This document shows positions 14,458 through 21,768 of a stretch of DNA of 22,842 nucleotides, one piece after another. Within the stretch, counting starts at the first letter, position 1. Every line of letters starts with the position of its first letter. This DNA comes from Methanocorpusculum sp. Lineage in GTDB: Archaea; Halobacteriota; Methanomicrobia; Methanomicrobiales; Methanocorpusculaceae. Position numbers and translations under genes: made by a program. The stretch is taken from NCBI GenBank assembly GCA_029987395.1, contig DALTVX010000080.1:1-22842 (forward strand), read 5' to 3'. The notes below the pieces were generated by a model. That model was not told the origin of the DNA. It ran no database searches and saw only the letters and a list, made by a program, of their open reading frames with translations.

Positions 14458-14984
14458 ACGACCACCTCATCATATGCCGCTTTTGCAGCATTCGTGTTTC
14501 TTGGATCGGCAAAGGTTTCCGTGATCGCCTTGACGGCTGACTCACGGCTGAAAAGACCGAGTTTTGCAAGAGCTCCGATCACCGGGGTGTTCACGATCGG
14601 ACTTCCGGCTACGACCAGATTTTCTCGCAGAGCAATTCCCGTGAGATCTGCCTTGTGGATATTGAATCCTGCCGGGAAGGGGACGTCCTCGTTTGTGTTG
14701 ATGAAGATCGCCCCGCCCTTTTTTAGACCGTCCATTACATCGACCGTGTCCATTACGGTTGGATCAAGGATGACGATCATATCGGGTTTGTTGATCTGGG
14801 AATAGATCCTGACCGGGGTCTCGTCGATCCTGACGAATGATACGATCGGCGCTCCTCGGCGCTCTGCCCCATAGAATGGGCAGGCTGTTGCAAATTTCCC
14901 GTCTTTTACGGCGGCAGTTGCCATCATACGGGCTGCTGTGACGCCGCCCTGTCCGCCTCTTGAGTGGATACGGATCTCGTACAT
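14454..14984 (-). CDS. porC: Pyruvate synthase gamma subunit
   Basis: Subunit of 176 residues of the four-part pyruvate:ferredoxin oxidoreductase, which in methanogens makes pyruvate from acetyl-CoA and carbon dioxide. The N-terminus MYEIRIHSRGGQGGVTAAR is the signature of the gamma family, followed by FYGAERRGAPIVSFVRID. Length is normal. Translation is coupled: the ATG follows the alpha-subunit stop codon directly, with GGAGGAG upstream as ribosome binding site, and its own stop overlaps porD. The closest alternative would be the gamma subunit of a 2-oxoglutarate or 2-oxoisovalerate enzyme; the alpha and beta partners favour pyruvate. Confidence 0.92.
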   Translation of the reverse strand: MYEIRIHSRGGQGGVTAARMMATAAVKDGKFATACPFYGAERRGAPIVSFVRIDETPVRIYSQINKPDMIVILDPTVMDTVDVMDGLKKGGAIFINTNEDVPFPAGFNIHKADLTGIALRENLVVAGSPIVNTPVIGALAKLGLFSRESAVKAITETFADPRNTNAAKAAYDEVVV

Positions 14985-16112
14985 TTACTGCTCCTCCTGC
15001 GGGATGCCGAACCAGAACTCTGTTCCCATCTTGCGGGTCCGTACGAACTCTGCGATATCTTCGTAGGTGACCTCCTGACCGCCAAGACCGGCAATGATAC
15101 TTGCGATTTTTGCGTGGGGGTATCTTGCCTGGATCTCTCCGGCAACAATGCCGCCAAATCCAAACGAGTAGTCACGGTCGATTATCACGAGATCCTTTCC
15201 TTTGACGTCCATATCGATCGGGAAAGGTCTGAACCAGCGAATACGCATGACACCTGCTTTGATGCCTTCTTTTCGAAGCAGGTCTGCGGAGACCTCGGCT
15301 TCTTTGCCGAGTGTTCCAAGAGCCACGATGATAACATCGGCATCCTCGGTGAGATATTCGTCGACCGGTTTGTATGATCTGCCGAAGCGTTTTGCAAACT
15401 CTGTTTCGGTCTCGTCGATGACGTTTCGAGATTCACGCATGCATTTTTCCATGTCGAATCTGAACTGATAGTGTACGTTTGCGGGACTCATTGCACCGTA
15501 GCCTTTAGGATCGTTGACATCGATCCTGTGCGGGAGGTCAAGCGGCGGGATGAAGTCTCCCGGCTCGGTCATCTCGAACTGCTGGGTGATGTGGGATAAG
15601 AGGAACCCGTCCATGTTGATCATGATCGGGAGAAGGACCCTGTTATCTTCTGCGATACGAAATGCCATGAGGGTTGCGTCGTATGCTTCCTGAACGGTGG
15701 AGACATAGACCTGAAGCCAGCCGGTGTCTCTTTGTGCGAGGGAATCGGTGTGTTCTGCCCAGATGTTCCATCCGGGAGCAAGTGTTCTGTTGACCTGTCC
15801 CATGACGATCGGGAGGCGTGCTCCGGCTGCCCAGTGGAGCATCTCGTTCATGTAGAGAAGACCGTGGGAACTGGTCGCGGTGAAGACTCTCACTCCGGTG
15901 ATGGATGCACCGATACAGGCGGTCATGGCGGAGTGTTCTGACTCGACCGGGATGTAGCGTGCTTTGAGTTCTCCTGATACGACGTAGTCGGCGATGCTTT
16001 CGATGATCTCGGTCTGGGGGGTGATGGGGTATGCGGCAACAACGAGCGGCTTTGCCATTTTTACGGCTGATGCAACTGCTTTGTTACCGGTTGACATTAC
16101 ATATTCGCTCAT
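14985..16112 (-). CDS. porA: Pyruvate synthase alpha subunit
   Basis: Subunit of 375 residues that forms the pyrimidine-binding side of the thiamine pyrophosphate site with PorB. Family blocks are YPITPQTEIIESIADYV at residues 28-44, ESEHSAMTACIGAS, TATSSHGLLYMNEMLHWAAGARLPIV, and RDTGWLQVYVSTVQEAYD with NMDGFLLSH further on. The RDTGW-LQ-Y stretch fits pyruvate enzymes better than 2-oxoglutarate ones, where other residues are usual. C-terminal blocks VIIVALGTLGKEA and VIDRDYSFGFGG are also typical. The ATG overlaps the stop of the beta gene (ATGA), so both are translated together. Confidence 0.93.
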   Translation of the reverse strand: MSEYVMSTGNKAVASAVKMAKPLVVAAYPITPQTEIIESIADYVVSGELKARYIPVESEHSAMTACIGASITGVRVFTATSSHGLLYMNEMLHWAAGARLPIVMGQVNRTLAPGWNIWAEHTDSLAQRDTGWLQVYVSTVQEAYDATLMAFRIAEDNRVLLPIMINMDGFLLSHITQQFEMTEPGDFIPPLDLPHRIDVNDPKGYGAMSPANVHYQFRFDMEKCMRESRNVIDETETEFAKRFGRSYKPVDEYLTEDADVIIVALGTLGKEAEVSADLLRKEGIKAGVMRIRWFRPFPIDMDVKGKDLVIIDRDYSFGFGGIVAGEIQARYPHAKIASIIAGLGGQEVTYEDIAEFVRTRKMGTEFWFGIPQEEQ

Positions 16113-16999
16113 TGTTCTTCCTCCGATTGTGCTACTTCGAAAGCTATTCTTTTGAGATTTTTATCGACGTTTGCCTGGATGAGGGCTGCTGTTTTTTCAT
16201 CGACTTTTCTGAATCGCCCCTGGGCTTTGAGGTATTCACCAACAGGTGTTGGTCGTTTCATGGCGGATCGTGAGGGAGCATTGACGGTGAATTTGTCGAA
16301 CTCTTTTTCCCAGAGGACCCAGATACCGGATTTTACTGCCATTTTTCCGATCTCGACGGTCTTTTCTGAGGGGATCCTCCAGCCCGGCGGGCAGGGTGCG
16401 AGGATGTGGATGAATTTTGGGCCCGGGATGGTGAGGGCTTTTTTGACTTTGTTGTAGATGTCGGCAGGGTAGGATGAACAGGCGGTTGCCTGGTAAGGCA
16501 GGTTGTGTGCCTCGACGATCCTGTCGAGATCCTTTTTATTTACGGTTTTTCCATTGGGCGTTGTGGTGGTGATGGCTCCAAGAGGGGTCGCGCCGGATCT
16601 TTGCATGCCGGTGTTTCCATATGCTTCGTTGTCGTAGCAGATGTACAGGAAGTCCTCTCCTCGTTCCAAGGCTCCGGAGAGTGCCTGGATACCGATGTCT
16701 GCAGTCCCGCCGTCTCCGGCATAGACGATGACGTTGGTCATTTCGCCTTTTGCCCGGAGAGCTTCGCTCATTCCGGAAGCACAGGCGGCGGCGGCCGCAA
16801 ATGCGATGTTATAGACGGGCACCGTGTGGAGCATGTAGGGGTAGACCCCTTGGATCACACTGTTACAACAGGCGGGTATCACGAGGATGGTGTCTTTGCC
16901 TGCGGCTTTGAGAATATAGCGGAGTGCAAGTAATGATCCGCATCCAGCACAGGTGGACGGGCACTTTAAGAGCATTTCTTCTTTGGGAATTTCCGTCAT
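16109..16999 (-). CDS. porB: Pyruvate synthase beta subunit (thiamine pyrophosphate binding)
   Basis: Catalytic subunit of 296 residues carrying the thiamine pyrophosphate and a [4Fe-4S] cluster. Cluster cysteines are in STCAGCG (Cys17, Cys20), PACCNSV and APCPPGW. The cofactor motif is AGDGGTADIGIQAL, with the partner asparagine in YDNEAYGNTGMQRSG. I chose the ATG at 16999 because a TATA box lies 22 nt upstream, which places the transcript start at or next to this codon; a GTG at 17020 would add seven residues but lie before the expected transcript start. The gene opens the operon, in the order beta, alpha, gamma, delta. Confidence 0.93.
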   Translation of the reverse strand: MTEIPKEEMLLKCPSTCAGCGSLLALRYILKAAGKDTILVIPACCNSVIQGVYPYMLHTVPVYNIAFAAAAACASGMSEALRAKGEMTNVIVYAGDGGTADIGIQALSGALERGEDFLYICYDNEAYGNTGMQRSGATPLGAITTTTPNGKTVNKKDLDRIVEAHNLPYQATACSSYPADIYNKVKKALTIPGPKFIHILAPCPPGWRIPSEKTVEIGKMAVKSGIWVLWEKEFDKFTVNAPSRSAMKRPTPVGEYLKAQGRFRKVDEKTAALIQANVDKNLKRIAFEVAQSEEEQ

Positions 17000-17021
17000 G
17001 GGTTCATATATATTTGTCACG

Positions 17022-17028
17022 ATTTATA
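17022..17028 (-). promoter_or_regulatory. TATA box of the pyruvate synthase operon
   Basis: The minus strand reads TATAAAT, 22 nt before the ATG at 16999, which predicts a leaderless message. Confidence 0.55.
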
Positions 17029-17030
17029 AT

Positions 17031-17121
17031 GAGGTTTGCGGCATGACATTGCCGGTTCATCCGGCGATGACATGCCAGAGACCGGTGAGCAAGGCCAAAG
17101 GACTTTCGAACGAGGTTTGCG
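17031..17121. promoter_or_regulatory. Inverted and direct repeats upstream of porB
   Basis: Just upstream of the TATA box, 17040-17055 and 17061-17076 form a 16-bp inverted repeat with two mismatches around a 5-nt centre (arms GGCATGACATTGCCGG and CCGGCGATGACATGCC). A 10-bp direct repeat GAGGTTTGCG occurs at 17031-17040 and 17112-17121, one copy on each side. The region is richer in G and C than other intergenic DNA here. Binding sites for a regulator or a small RNA are possible. Confidence 0.5.
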
Positions 17122-17184
17122 ATTTGTTACGACGGGGAGAAGAACAGGAGATACCGGTGTCGAGGAGAAGTGATTGTTAAATCT

Positions 17185-17190
17185 AAAAAA
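17185..17190 (-). terminator. T-run after pilin-like gene 1
   Basis: Six T on the minus strand about 8 nt after the stop codon at 17198. No clear stem. Confidence 0.35.
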
Positions 17191-17197
17191 GGGAAGG

Positions 17198-18097
17198 TTA
17201 TCGTGGAGATGCTGTACCGATTTCCACCCAGTAATTCCCCCCAATCCAAAATTCAGGATGTTCAGTTGAACCAAGATTATTAAAGGTATAAACGTAGAGC
17301 TTACCGTCACGTGTGAAGAGTTTTCCGCATTTAAGAGTGTTAAAAGCTTCTGGTTTAAATGTATATATTGGTCCAGGTGTTTCAACGTAATCATCAGGGG
17401 TTAAAACGGGTTCATCTACTAATAACTCCATCATGCCTGTATATACATCAGGGCTTGCCTTTTTCAAAAGATAATTAATATAATACTGAATTGTGAATGC
17501 ACTTTTATCGTCCGGACTATCTCTTACCCATCGTTCGATTCGATTATACCAGTTTTTCCCATCACTATTAAATATTGTCTTCTCAGGTACAATAGTCCAA
17601 GCTGGAATAAACCATGCGTTTACGAAATCGCTCCATAGTGTAGGGGTTGGAATAATCATAAAATTGTATGCCTTTCCTCCTGCATAGATGATCCCTGGGT
17701 CACGATTCCCGATTTTTTTGTCTGCTAGAAGTGTTGGAAAGCCTTTATCCCCCGTATAAATAACAGTTATTGTACCAACTTCATCGGTTCCTGCATTCCA
17801 TGAAAGCTCCACACCGGGACTAAAATCCCCAGTTGCACCAAAATTTGCCGTTCTGTTTATGCCTTCCACAAGGATCTTGTAATGGCCTGCTGGAAGGACG
17901 GCTCCGTTTAGATGTGTTATCGTCATCATGTTTCCGTGCGACGCGATCTTTATTCCAAGGATCGGCGGAGCTTCTGGCGTGCCAAATCCCATCAGAACTG
18001 CTCCGACCATGCTTACAAGCACAATTGTAATAGCTATAATTAGTATCGTTCCGATGACCGGTGACACTCCATCATTATTCGAAACGCATACGCTCAA
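17198..18097 (-). CDS. Archaeal type IV pilin-like protein 1
   Basis: Membrane or pilus protein of 299 residues. Residues 7-35 show the archaeal class III signal: a short polar start, NNDGVSPVIG, then a hydrophobic helix (TILIIAITIVLVSMVGAVLM). Prepilin peptidase would cut just before the helix and the helix would pack into a filament core. Residues up to about 130 match the neighbouring pilin-like protein, including THLNGAVLPAG and LLADKKIG. The remaining 170 residues do not, apart from a tail with DGKLY, GS and W-x-x-I-x-T. The start is a TTG; there is no in-frame ATG before the signal and an in-frame stop lies four codons upstream. Function in adhesion or surface contact is inferred. Confidence 0.8.
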   Translation of the reverse strand: MSVCVSNNDGVSPVIGTILIIAITIVLVSMVGAVLMGFGTPEAPPILGIKIASHGNMMTITHLNGAVLPAGHYKILVEGINRTANFGATGDFSPGVELSWNAGTDEVGTITVIYTGDKGFPTLLADKKIGNRDPGIIYAGGKAYNFMIIPTPTLWSDFVNAWFIPAWTIVPEKTIFNSDGKNWYNRIERWVRDSPDDKSAFTIQYYINYLLKKASPDVYTGMMELLVDEPVLTPDDYVETPGPIYTFKPEAFNTLKCGKLFTRDGKLYVYTFNNLGSTEHPEFWIGGNYWVEIGTASPR

Positions 18098-18177
18098 GAT
18101 ATTATTTTAATACGCAAGGTAAAGTATTTGTTATTTTCTATTTTGCTCGGTATCTTGGGAAAAAAGATATGAGGGAT

Positions 18178-19044
18178 CTAGTTGATGGTTGCTATTTTTA
18201 GCCAGTCTGCAGAGTTTGGATTTGGTGACACTGACCATCTTCCTGTTGCGCTTCCCGCATTTTGGCATATGTAAAGAAATCCTCCATATTCATACAGTGA
18301 GCCTCTTACAGGATATGATGAAAGGCCGTTATTCCACGGGTTAGTAAAAACACCTGGGGTCATATCACTAGCATTAAAAATCTTTTTTGATAAATCGATT
18401 TTTAATAATCTTGGGGGATTATTAGAAGTTCCCGGCATTCCCATGTACACTTGAATAGAAGGATTAGTAGCTACATCTGTTTTTAACACAGTTTGGGAAT
18501 TGGTACCTACCCAATACTCTCCGTTATCAACATATACGATTCCAAGGACAATATTAAGACCATTCGAGGAACTATTCCTCACATCGTCACGAAATGCTGC
18601 CCATTGCATTTTCTTACCCGCAATTATCGTGTACTTATCCTCGAATCCACCTCCACCGCTTCCAGTTTTCCCGATTTTCTTGTCTGCAAGAAGTGTGGAC
18701 ACACCCTTATCACTAGTATATACTACAGAAACCGTTCCGACTGCCTCCGTACCTGAATCCCACGAGAGTTTCATACCAGGGCCAAAATCCCCTGTCCCAC
18801 CAAACGCGGCCGTTTTATCCACGCCGTCCACAAGGATCTTAAACTTACCAGCTGGCAGAACGGCTCCGTTTAGATGAGTTACCGTCGTGATGTTTCCCTG
18901 CTGCACGATCGATATGCCAAGGATCGGGGCGGGCTCTGGTGAAGCAAAACTCATCAACACTGCTCCGGTAATGTCGATAAGCACAATTGTTAAAGCAACG
19001 AGCAGAATCGTTCCGATGACCGGTGACACTCCATCATTTTTCAA
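18178..19044 (-). CDS. Archaeal type IV pilin-like protein 2
   Basis: Pilin-family protein of 288 residues. Residues 1-30 contain the signal KNDGVSPVIG and a hydrophobic helix (TILLVALTIVLIDITGAVLM). The part to about residue 130 is closely similar to pilin-like protein 1, ending in the shared TLLADKKIGKTG, then a glycine stretch (SGGGG) that looks like a linker. The C-terminal part differs and closes with YEYGGFLYICQ and ADWLKIAT, a spacing of aromatic residues reminiscent of small carbohydrate-binding modules of the CBM5/12 type; that is only a resemblance. It starts at a TTG with a TATA box 22 nt upstream, so this gene has its own promoter. Confidence 0.8.
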   Translation of the reverse strand: MKNDGVSPVIGTILLVALTIVLIDITGAVLMSFASPEPAPILGISIVQQGNITTVTHLNGAVLPAGKFKILVDGVDKTAAFGGTGDFGPGMKLSWDSGTEAVGTVSVVYTSDKGVSTLLADKKIGKTGSGGGGFEDKYTIIAGKKMQWAAFRDDVRNSSSNGLNIVLGIVYVDNGEYWVGTNSQTVLKTDVATNPSIQVYMGMPGTSNNPPRLLKIDLSKKIFNASDMTPGVFTNPWNNGLSSYPVRGSLYEYGGFLYICQNAGSATGRWSVSPNPNSADWLKIATIN

Positions 19045-19066
19045 AAGAAAACACTCGGTATATTAT

Positions 19067-19074
19067 AATTTATA
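19067..19074 (-). promoter_or_regulatory. TATA box of pilin-like gene 2
   Basis: Minus strand TATAAATT, 22 nt before the TTG start at 19044. It supports that TTG as a leaderless start codon. Confidence 0.5.
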
Positions 19075-19200
19075 CACGAGTTATACTACATTATACTATT
19101 CCCCTTGATCGGACTAGGCTCTGACATGCCTACAATAATCGTTGTCGAGCAACTAGCAGCATAGTTCAGATCTCTTGAAATACCGTGTCAGTTTTGCTTT

Positions 19201-19210
19201 TTTATAAATA
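19201..19210 (+). promoter_or_regulatory. TATA box of the coiled-coil protein gene
   Basis: TTTATAAATA after a run of T, 35 nt before the ATG at 19246, giving a leader of roughly 10 nt. The rest of 19075-19200 shows only a weak hairpin GTTG-TCGAG-CAAC near 19141-19153. Confidence 0.45.
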
Positions 19211-19245
19211 GTCTTATCTCCTTCTACGGACTAAGAATCATTATT

Positions 19246-20109
19246 ATGGATGACATTCCAAGTGGATTAACTGATGAAGAGGTCCTTTTGCGTGCTGAAA
19301 CAATACGCAAATCTCAGGAAGCCAAAAAGGCTGAGGAACTCAAACGTGCTGAGGAAATAAAAAAGGCCGACGAAGCGAGAAAAGCTGAGGAACTTCGACG
19401 TGCCGATGAGATCAAAAAAGCTGAAGCAGAAAAGAAAGCCGCGGATCTTAAGAAAGCTGAAGTACTCGTAAAGGAAGATCAGGCAATAAAAGCTGCAGAA
19501 GCCAAAAAAATCCAGGACGCAGAAAAGGCTGCAAACCTCGATAAAGATGTTGCCAGTTTTACCGCCGAAAAAGCTGCGGCAGAAGAAACTGCAAAGAAAA
19601 CTTCTGCAAAAGATGAGCAAAAGCCTAAGAAGTCCCATAAGGGTCTGAAGATATTTGGGATCATCCTTCTTCTGGTCATCATCTTCGCGGGTATAGTTAT
19701 CATCTCCGCCGATGTGACCATAACCCCCGGACCTGACAAAAACTACCCGTATAATACGAACTACAATGTCTGGATCCCCCTCGATGAACAACTGAGCATC
19801 GGCGGCTACAAAGTCATCGCTCTCTCTCCTTCGTCAGGAGATGTCATGATGATCTCTCTTGGGGGCGTGACCTATCCGCTTGTGGTTAACACCGTGACCT
19901 CTGTTCCCGATCAGATCGGTACACTCACCATCTTCTGGGGCAGCGTTGTAGTAACGAAGATCCAGTATGAGGTAGATCTCACGTATCTTGGCAACACAAA
20001 CGACAAATCAGCAGCGTTTAGAATGGTGATCTCCAGCGATCAGCAGTTGCCGGAATTCATTATATCACTCTTCCTCTCGTCGAGTGGAGTCCAGGTCAAA
20101 ACAGCATAA
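19246..20109 (+). CDS. Membrane-anchored protein with charged coiled coil and unknown outer domain
   Basis: Unrecognised protein of 287 residues with three parts. Residues 14 to about 115 are a nearly unbroken charged helix rich in Lys, Ala and Glu with repeated units such as KKAEELKRAEEIKKADEARK, predicted coiled coil, similar in style to TolA. A lysine-rich stretch, KPKKSHKG, leads into one membrane helix at about 136-155 (IFGIILLLVIIFAGIVIISA). The last 130 residues are polar and beta-rich (ITPGPDKNYPYN, then VMMISLGGVTYPLVVNTV) and would face outside by the positive-inside rule. It is divergent from the two pilin-like genes and lies 7 nt before birA. A link with the cell envelope or pili is possible; no function is assigned. 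Confidence 0.7.
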   Translation: MDDIPSGLTDEEVLLRAETIRKSQEAKKAEELKRAEEIKKADEARKAEELRRADEIKKAEAEKKAADLKKAEVLVKEDQAIKAAEAKKIQDAEKAANLDKDVASFTAEKAAAEETAKKTSAKDEQKPKKSHKGLKIFGIILLLVIIFAGIVIISADVTITPGPDKNYPYNTNYNVWIPLDEQLSIGGYKVIALSPSSGDVMMISLGGVTYPLVVNTVTSVPDQIGTLTIFWGSVVVTKIQYEVDLTYLGNTNDKSAAFRMVISSDQQLPEFIISLFLSSSGVQVKTA

Positions 20110-20116
20110 GTGGAGC

Positions 20117-21076
20117 ATGTCCACTAAATCCCGTGTGCTCGGTATCTTAGAAAAAAATACCGGCACACATGTATCGGGTGAGCAGATAGCGTCGATGCTT
20201 TCTCTCTCAAGGACGGCCGTCTGGAAGGCGGTCAAGAGCCTACAGAGCGATGGGTATCTAATATCGGCCGCCCCGAACAAAGGGTATCTTCTAGAGGAAT
20301 CGGATGTTCTCTCTGCTGAGGGCATTTGTTCCCGTCTTTTGCCAAAGTATGCTAATACGGTCGTGATCGTGAAGACCTCGACCGGATCTACAAACGCTGA
20401 TGCTAAAGTTCTGGTTGCAGCCGGAGCACAACATGGCACGGTCATTCTTGCCGAAGAACAGACCGCCGGCCGAGGTCGGTATGGCAAATCCTTTTTTTCT
20501 CCTAAAGACACGGGAATTTATCTTAGTATCATCGGAAGACTCGGTCTTTCTTTTTCCGACGCATCTATGATCACGACGGCCGCGGGAGTTGCGGTCTGCC
20601 GATCGATCGAGGCAGTTTCCGATCTTACGCCCATGATCAAGTGGGTGAACGACATTTTTCTTGATGGAAAAAAGATCGGGGGCATCGTTACCGAGGCAAT
20701 AAGCGATATCGAATCTGGGACTGTTGAGTCGGTGATCGTGGGTGTTGGGATAAATTTCAAGACATCCGAGTTTCCTGAGGATCTTAGATCGATCGCGGGC
20801 CCGCTGTTTCCCAAAAACTTTCCGCTGACCAGAAATGCTTTTGCTGCTGTTTTGATCAATAATTTGCTGGATATGTTTTCCGATTTCCCAGAAAAAAATT
20901 TCATCGATGAGTACCGTTCCCGGTCTCTTGTTCTTGGAAAAGAGATCAGGTTCCTTGAACGAAATGTCTGGCATACTGCCCAAGCTCTTGGGATCGATGA
21001 TAAAGGCGGGTTGATCGTAGAAACAGATGGAAAAATAAGAATTTTGACCTCCGGTGAGGTCAGTGTTCGTCTTTAG
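20117..21076 (+). CDS. birA: Biotin--protein ligase with N-terminal DNA-binding domain
   Basis: Enzyme that activates biotin with ATP and attaches it to a lysine of a carrier protein, in methanogens probably pyruvate carboxylase. From the ATG at 20117 it has 319 residues. Residues 1-60 form a winged helix-turn-helix (VSGEQIASMLSLSRTAVWKAVKSL, then NKGYLL), as in bacterial BirA, which also represses biotin genes. The catalytic domain has TGSTN at 89-93, the adenylate loop GRGRYGKSF at 118-126, KWVND at 175-179 and the GKKIGGI lysine near 186. I prefer this ATG over the GTG at 20084 because GGAG lies just before it and it does not overlap the upstream gene. Its stop overlaps the end of the convergent protease gene by 3 bp. 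Confidence 0.92.
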   Translation: MSTKSRVLGILEKNTGTHVSGEQIASMLSLSRTAVWKAVKSLQSDGYLISAAPNKGYLLEESDVLSAEGICSRLLPKYANTVVIVKTSTGSTNADAKVLVAAGAQHGTVILAEEQTAGRGRYGKSFFSPKDTGIYLSIIGRLGLSFSDASMITTAAGVAVCRSIEAVSDLTPMIKWVNDIFLDGKKIGGIVTEAISDIESGTVESVIVGVGINFKTSEFPEDLRSIAGPLFPKNFPLTRNAFAAVLINNLLDMFSDFPEKNFIDEYRSRSLVLGKEIRFLERNVWHTAQALGIDDKGGLIVETDGKIRILTSGEVSVRL

Positions 21077-21768
21077 ATAAAGAGCGAAAGGATCAGTGTC
21101 GGCATAAAAAGTGCCAGATACAAGAGCCCAAGTGTGATGACAATAACCACGCCGAAGATAACTGGGTTCCATCGTAAAATCTTTTTTCCGTCAAGAGGGC
21201 CGAACGGGAGCATGTTGAAGAACGCAATCATCGCATTGACCTGGAAACCGATCATTCCTAAATAAAACAGGAATCCTGGCAATGTCATGAGAACGATATT
21301 ATTCGTCGGCGACATCAGAAATCCGATGATCATTATGATCAGGAACGGGATGATCAGAATAAGATTTATCATCGGTCCAGCGATGGAGATGATCCCGTTC
21401 TCTTTTTTGGTTATTTCACGGCCAGCCGTATTGATGAGGGTCGCCCCTGGCGCAGCAAATACGATTCCCGTTATCGCGGCAACCACCACGGCTATTATGA
21501 GCATCTGGGTGCTTTTTCTAAATTCGGCCCAGTAGCCAAATTTCATGGCGGTGAATTTGTGAGCAAGCTCGTGGAGCACGAAGGCGAGTCCAACTGTGAC
21601 CAGAGATATGACGAAGGTTATCAGAAGTGCTTCTACGGTTATTTTGTCATAGTTGGTGACCAACGTAAGTCCGCCATTGATCGCGAGTGTGAAGGCGACG
21701 CCGAGAACGAGCCAGGCAATCAGGAGATCTTTTCTCTCAAACGGGGATATTTTATCAAGTAAACTCAT
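21073..21768 (-). CDS. Membrane metalloprotease, M50 (site-2 protease) family
   Basis: Integral membrane zinc peptidase of 231 residues. His66, Glu67 and His70 in VLHELAHKFTAMKFG form the HExxH zinc site inside a membrane helix; Asp193 in FNMLPFGPLDGKK is the third zinc ligand of the family. Several further hydrophobic helices fill the rest, for example LILIIPFLIIMIIGFLM and the C-terminal VVIVITLGLLYLALF. No PDZ or CBS domain is present, so it is a minimal form. Its target is unknown. The ATG directly follows the stop of the phosphomevalonate dehydratase gene with GGTGA upstream, so both are co-transcribed; a functional link is not obvious. Confidence 0.85.
   Translation of the reverse strand: MSLLDKISPFERKDLLIAWLVLGVAFTLAINGGLTLVTNYDKITVEALLITFVISLVTVGLAFVLHELAHKFTAMKFGYWAEFRKSTQMLIIAVVVAAITGIVFAAPGATLINTAGREITKKENGIISIAGPMINLILIIPFLIIMIIGFLMSPTNNIVLMTLPGFLFYLGMIGFQVNAMIAFFNMLPFGPLDGKKILRWNPVIFGVVIVITLGLLYLALFMPTLILSLFI

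Noticed and set aside
16505..16933. Plus-strand open frame opposite porB
   Set aside because: Antisense to conserved cofactor-binding motifs of PorB; no promoter and an odd composition.
17017..17394. Minus-strand open frame across the gap between pilin-like gene 1 and porB
   Set aside because: Overlaps the end of the pilin gene in another frame, runs over the por promoter and looks random in composition.
20291..21172. Long minus-strand open frame of 293 codons opposite birA
   Set aside because: Lies wholly antisense to a clear biotin ligase gene and its translation shows no family pattern.
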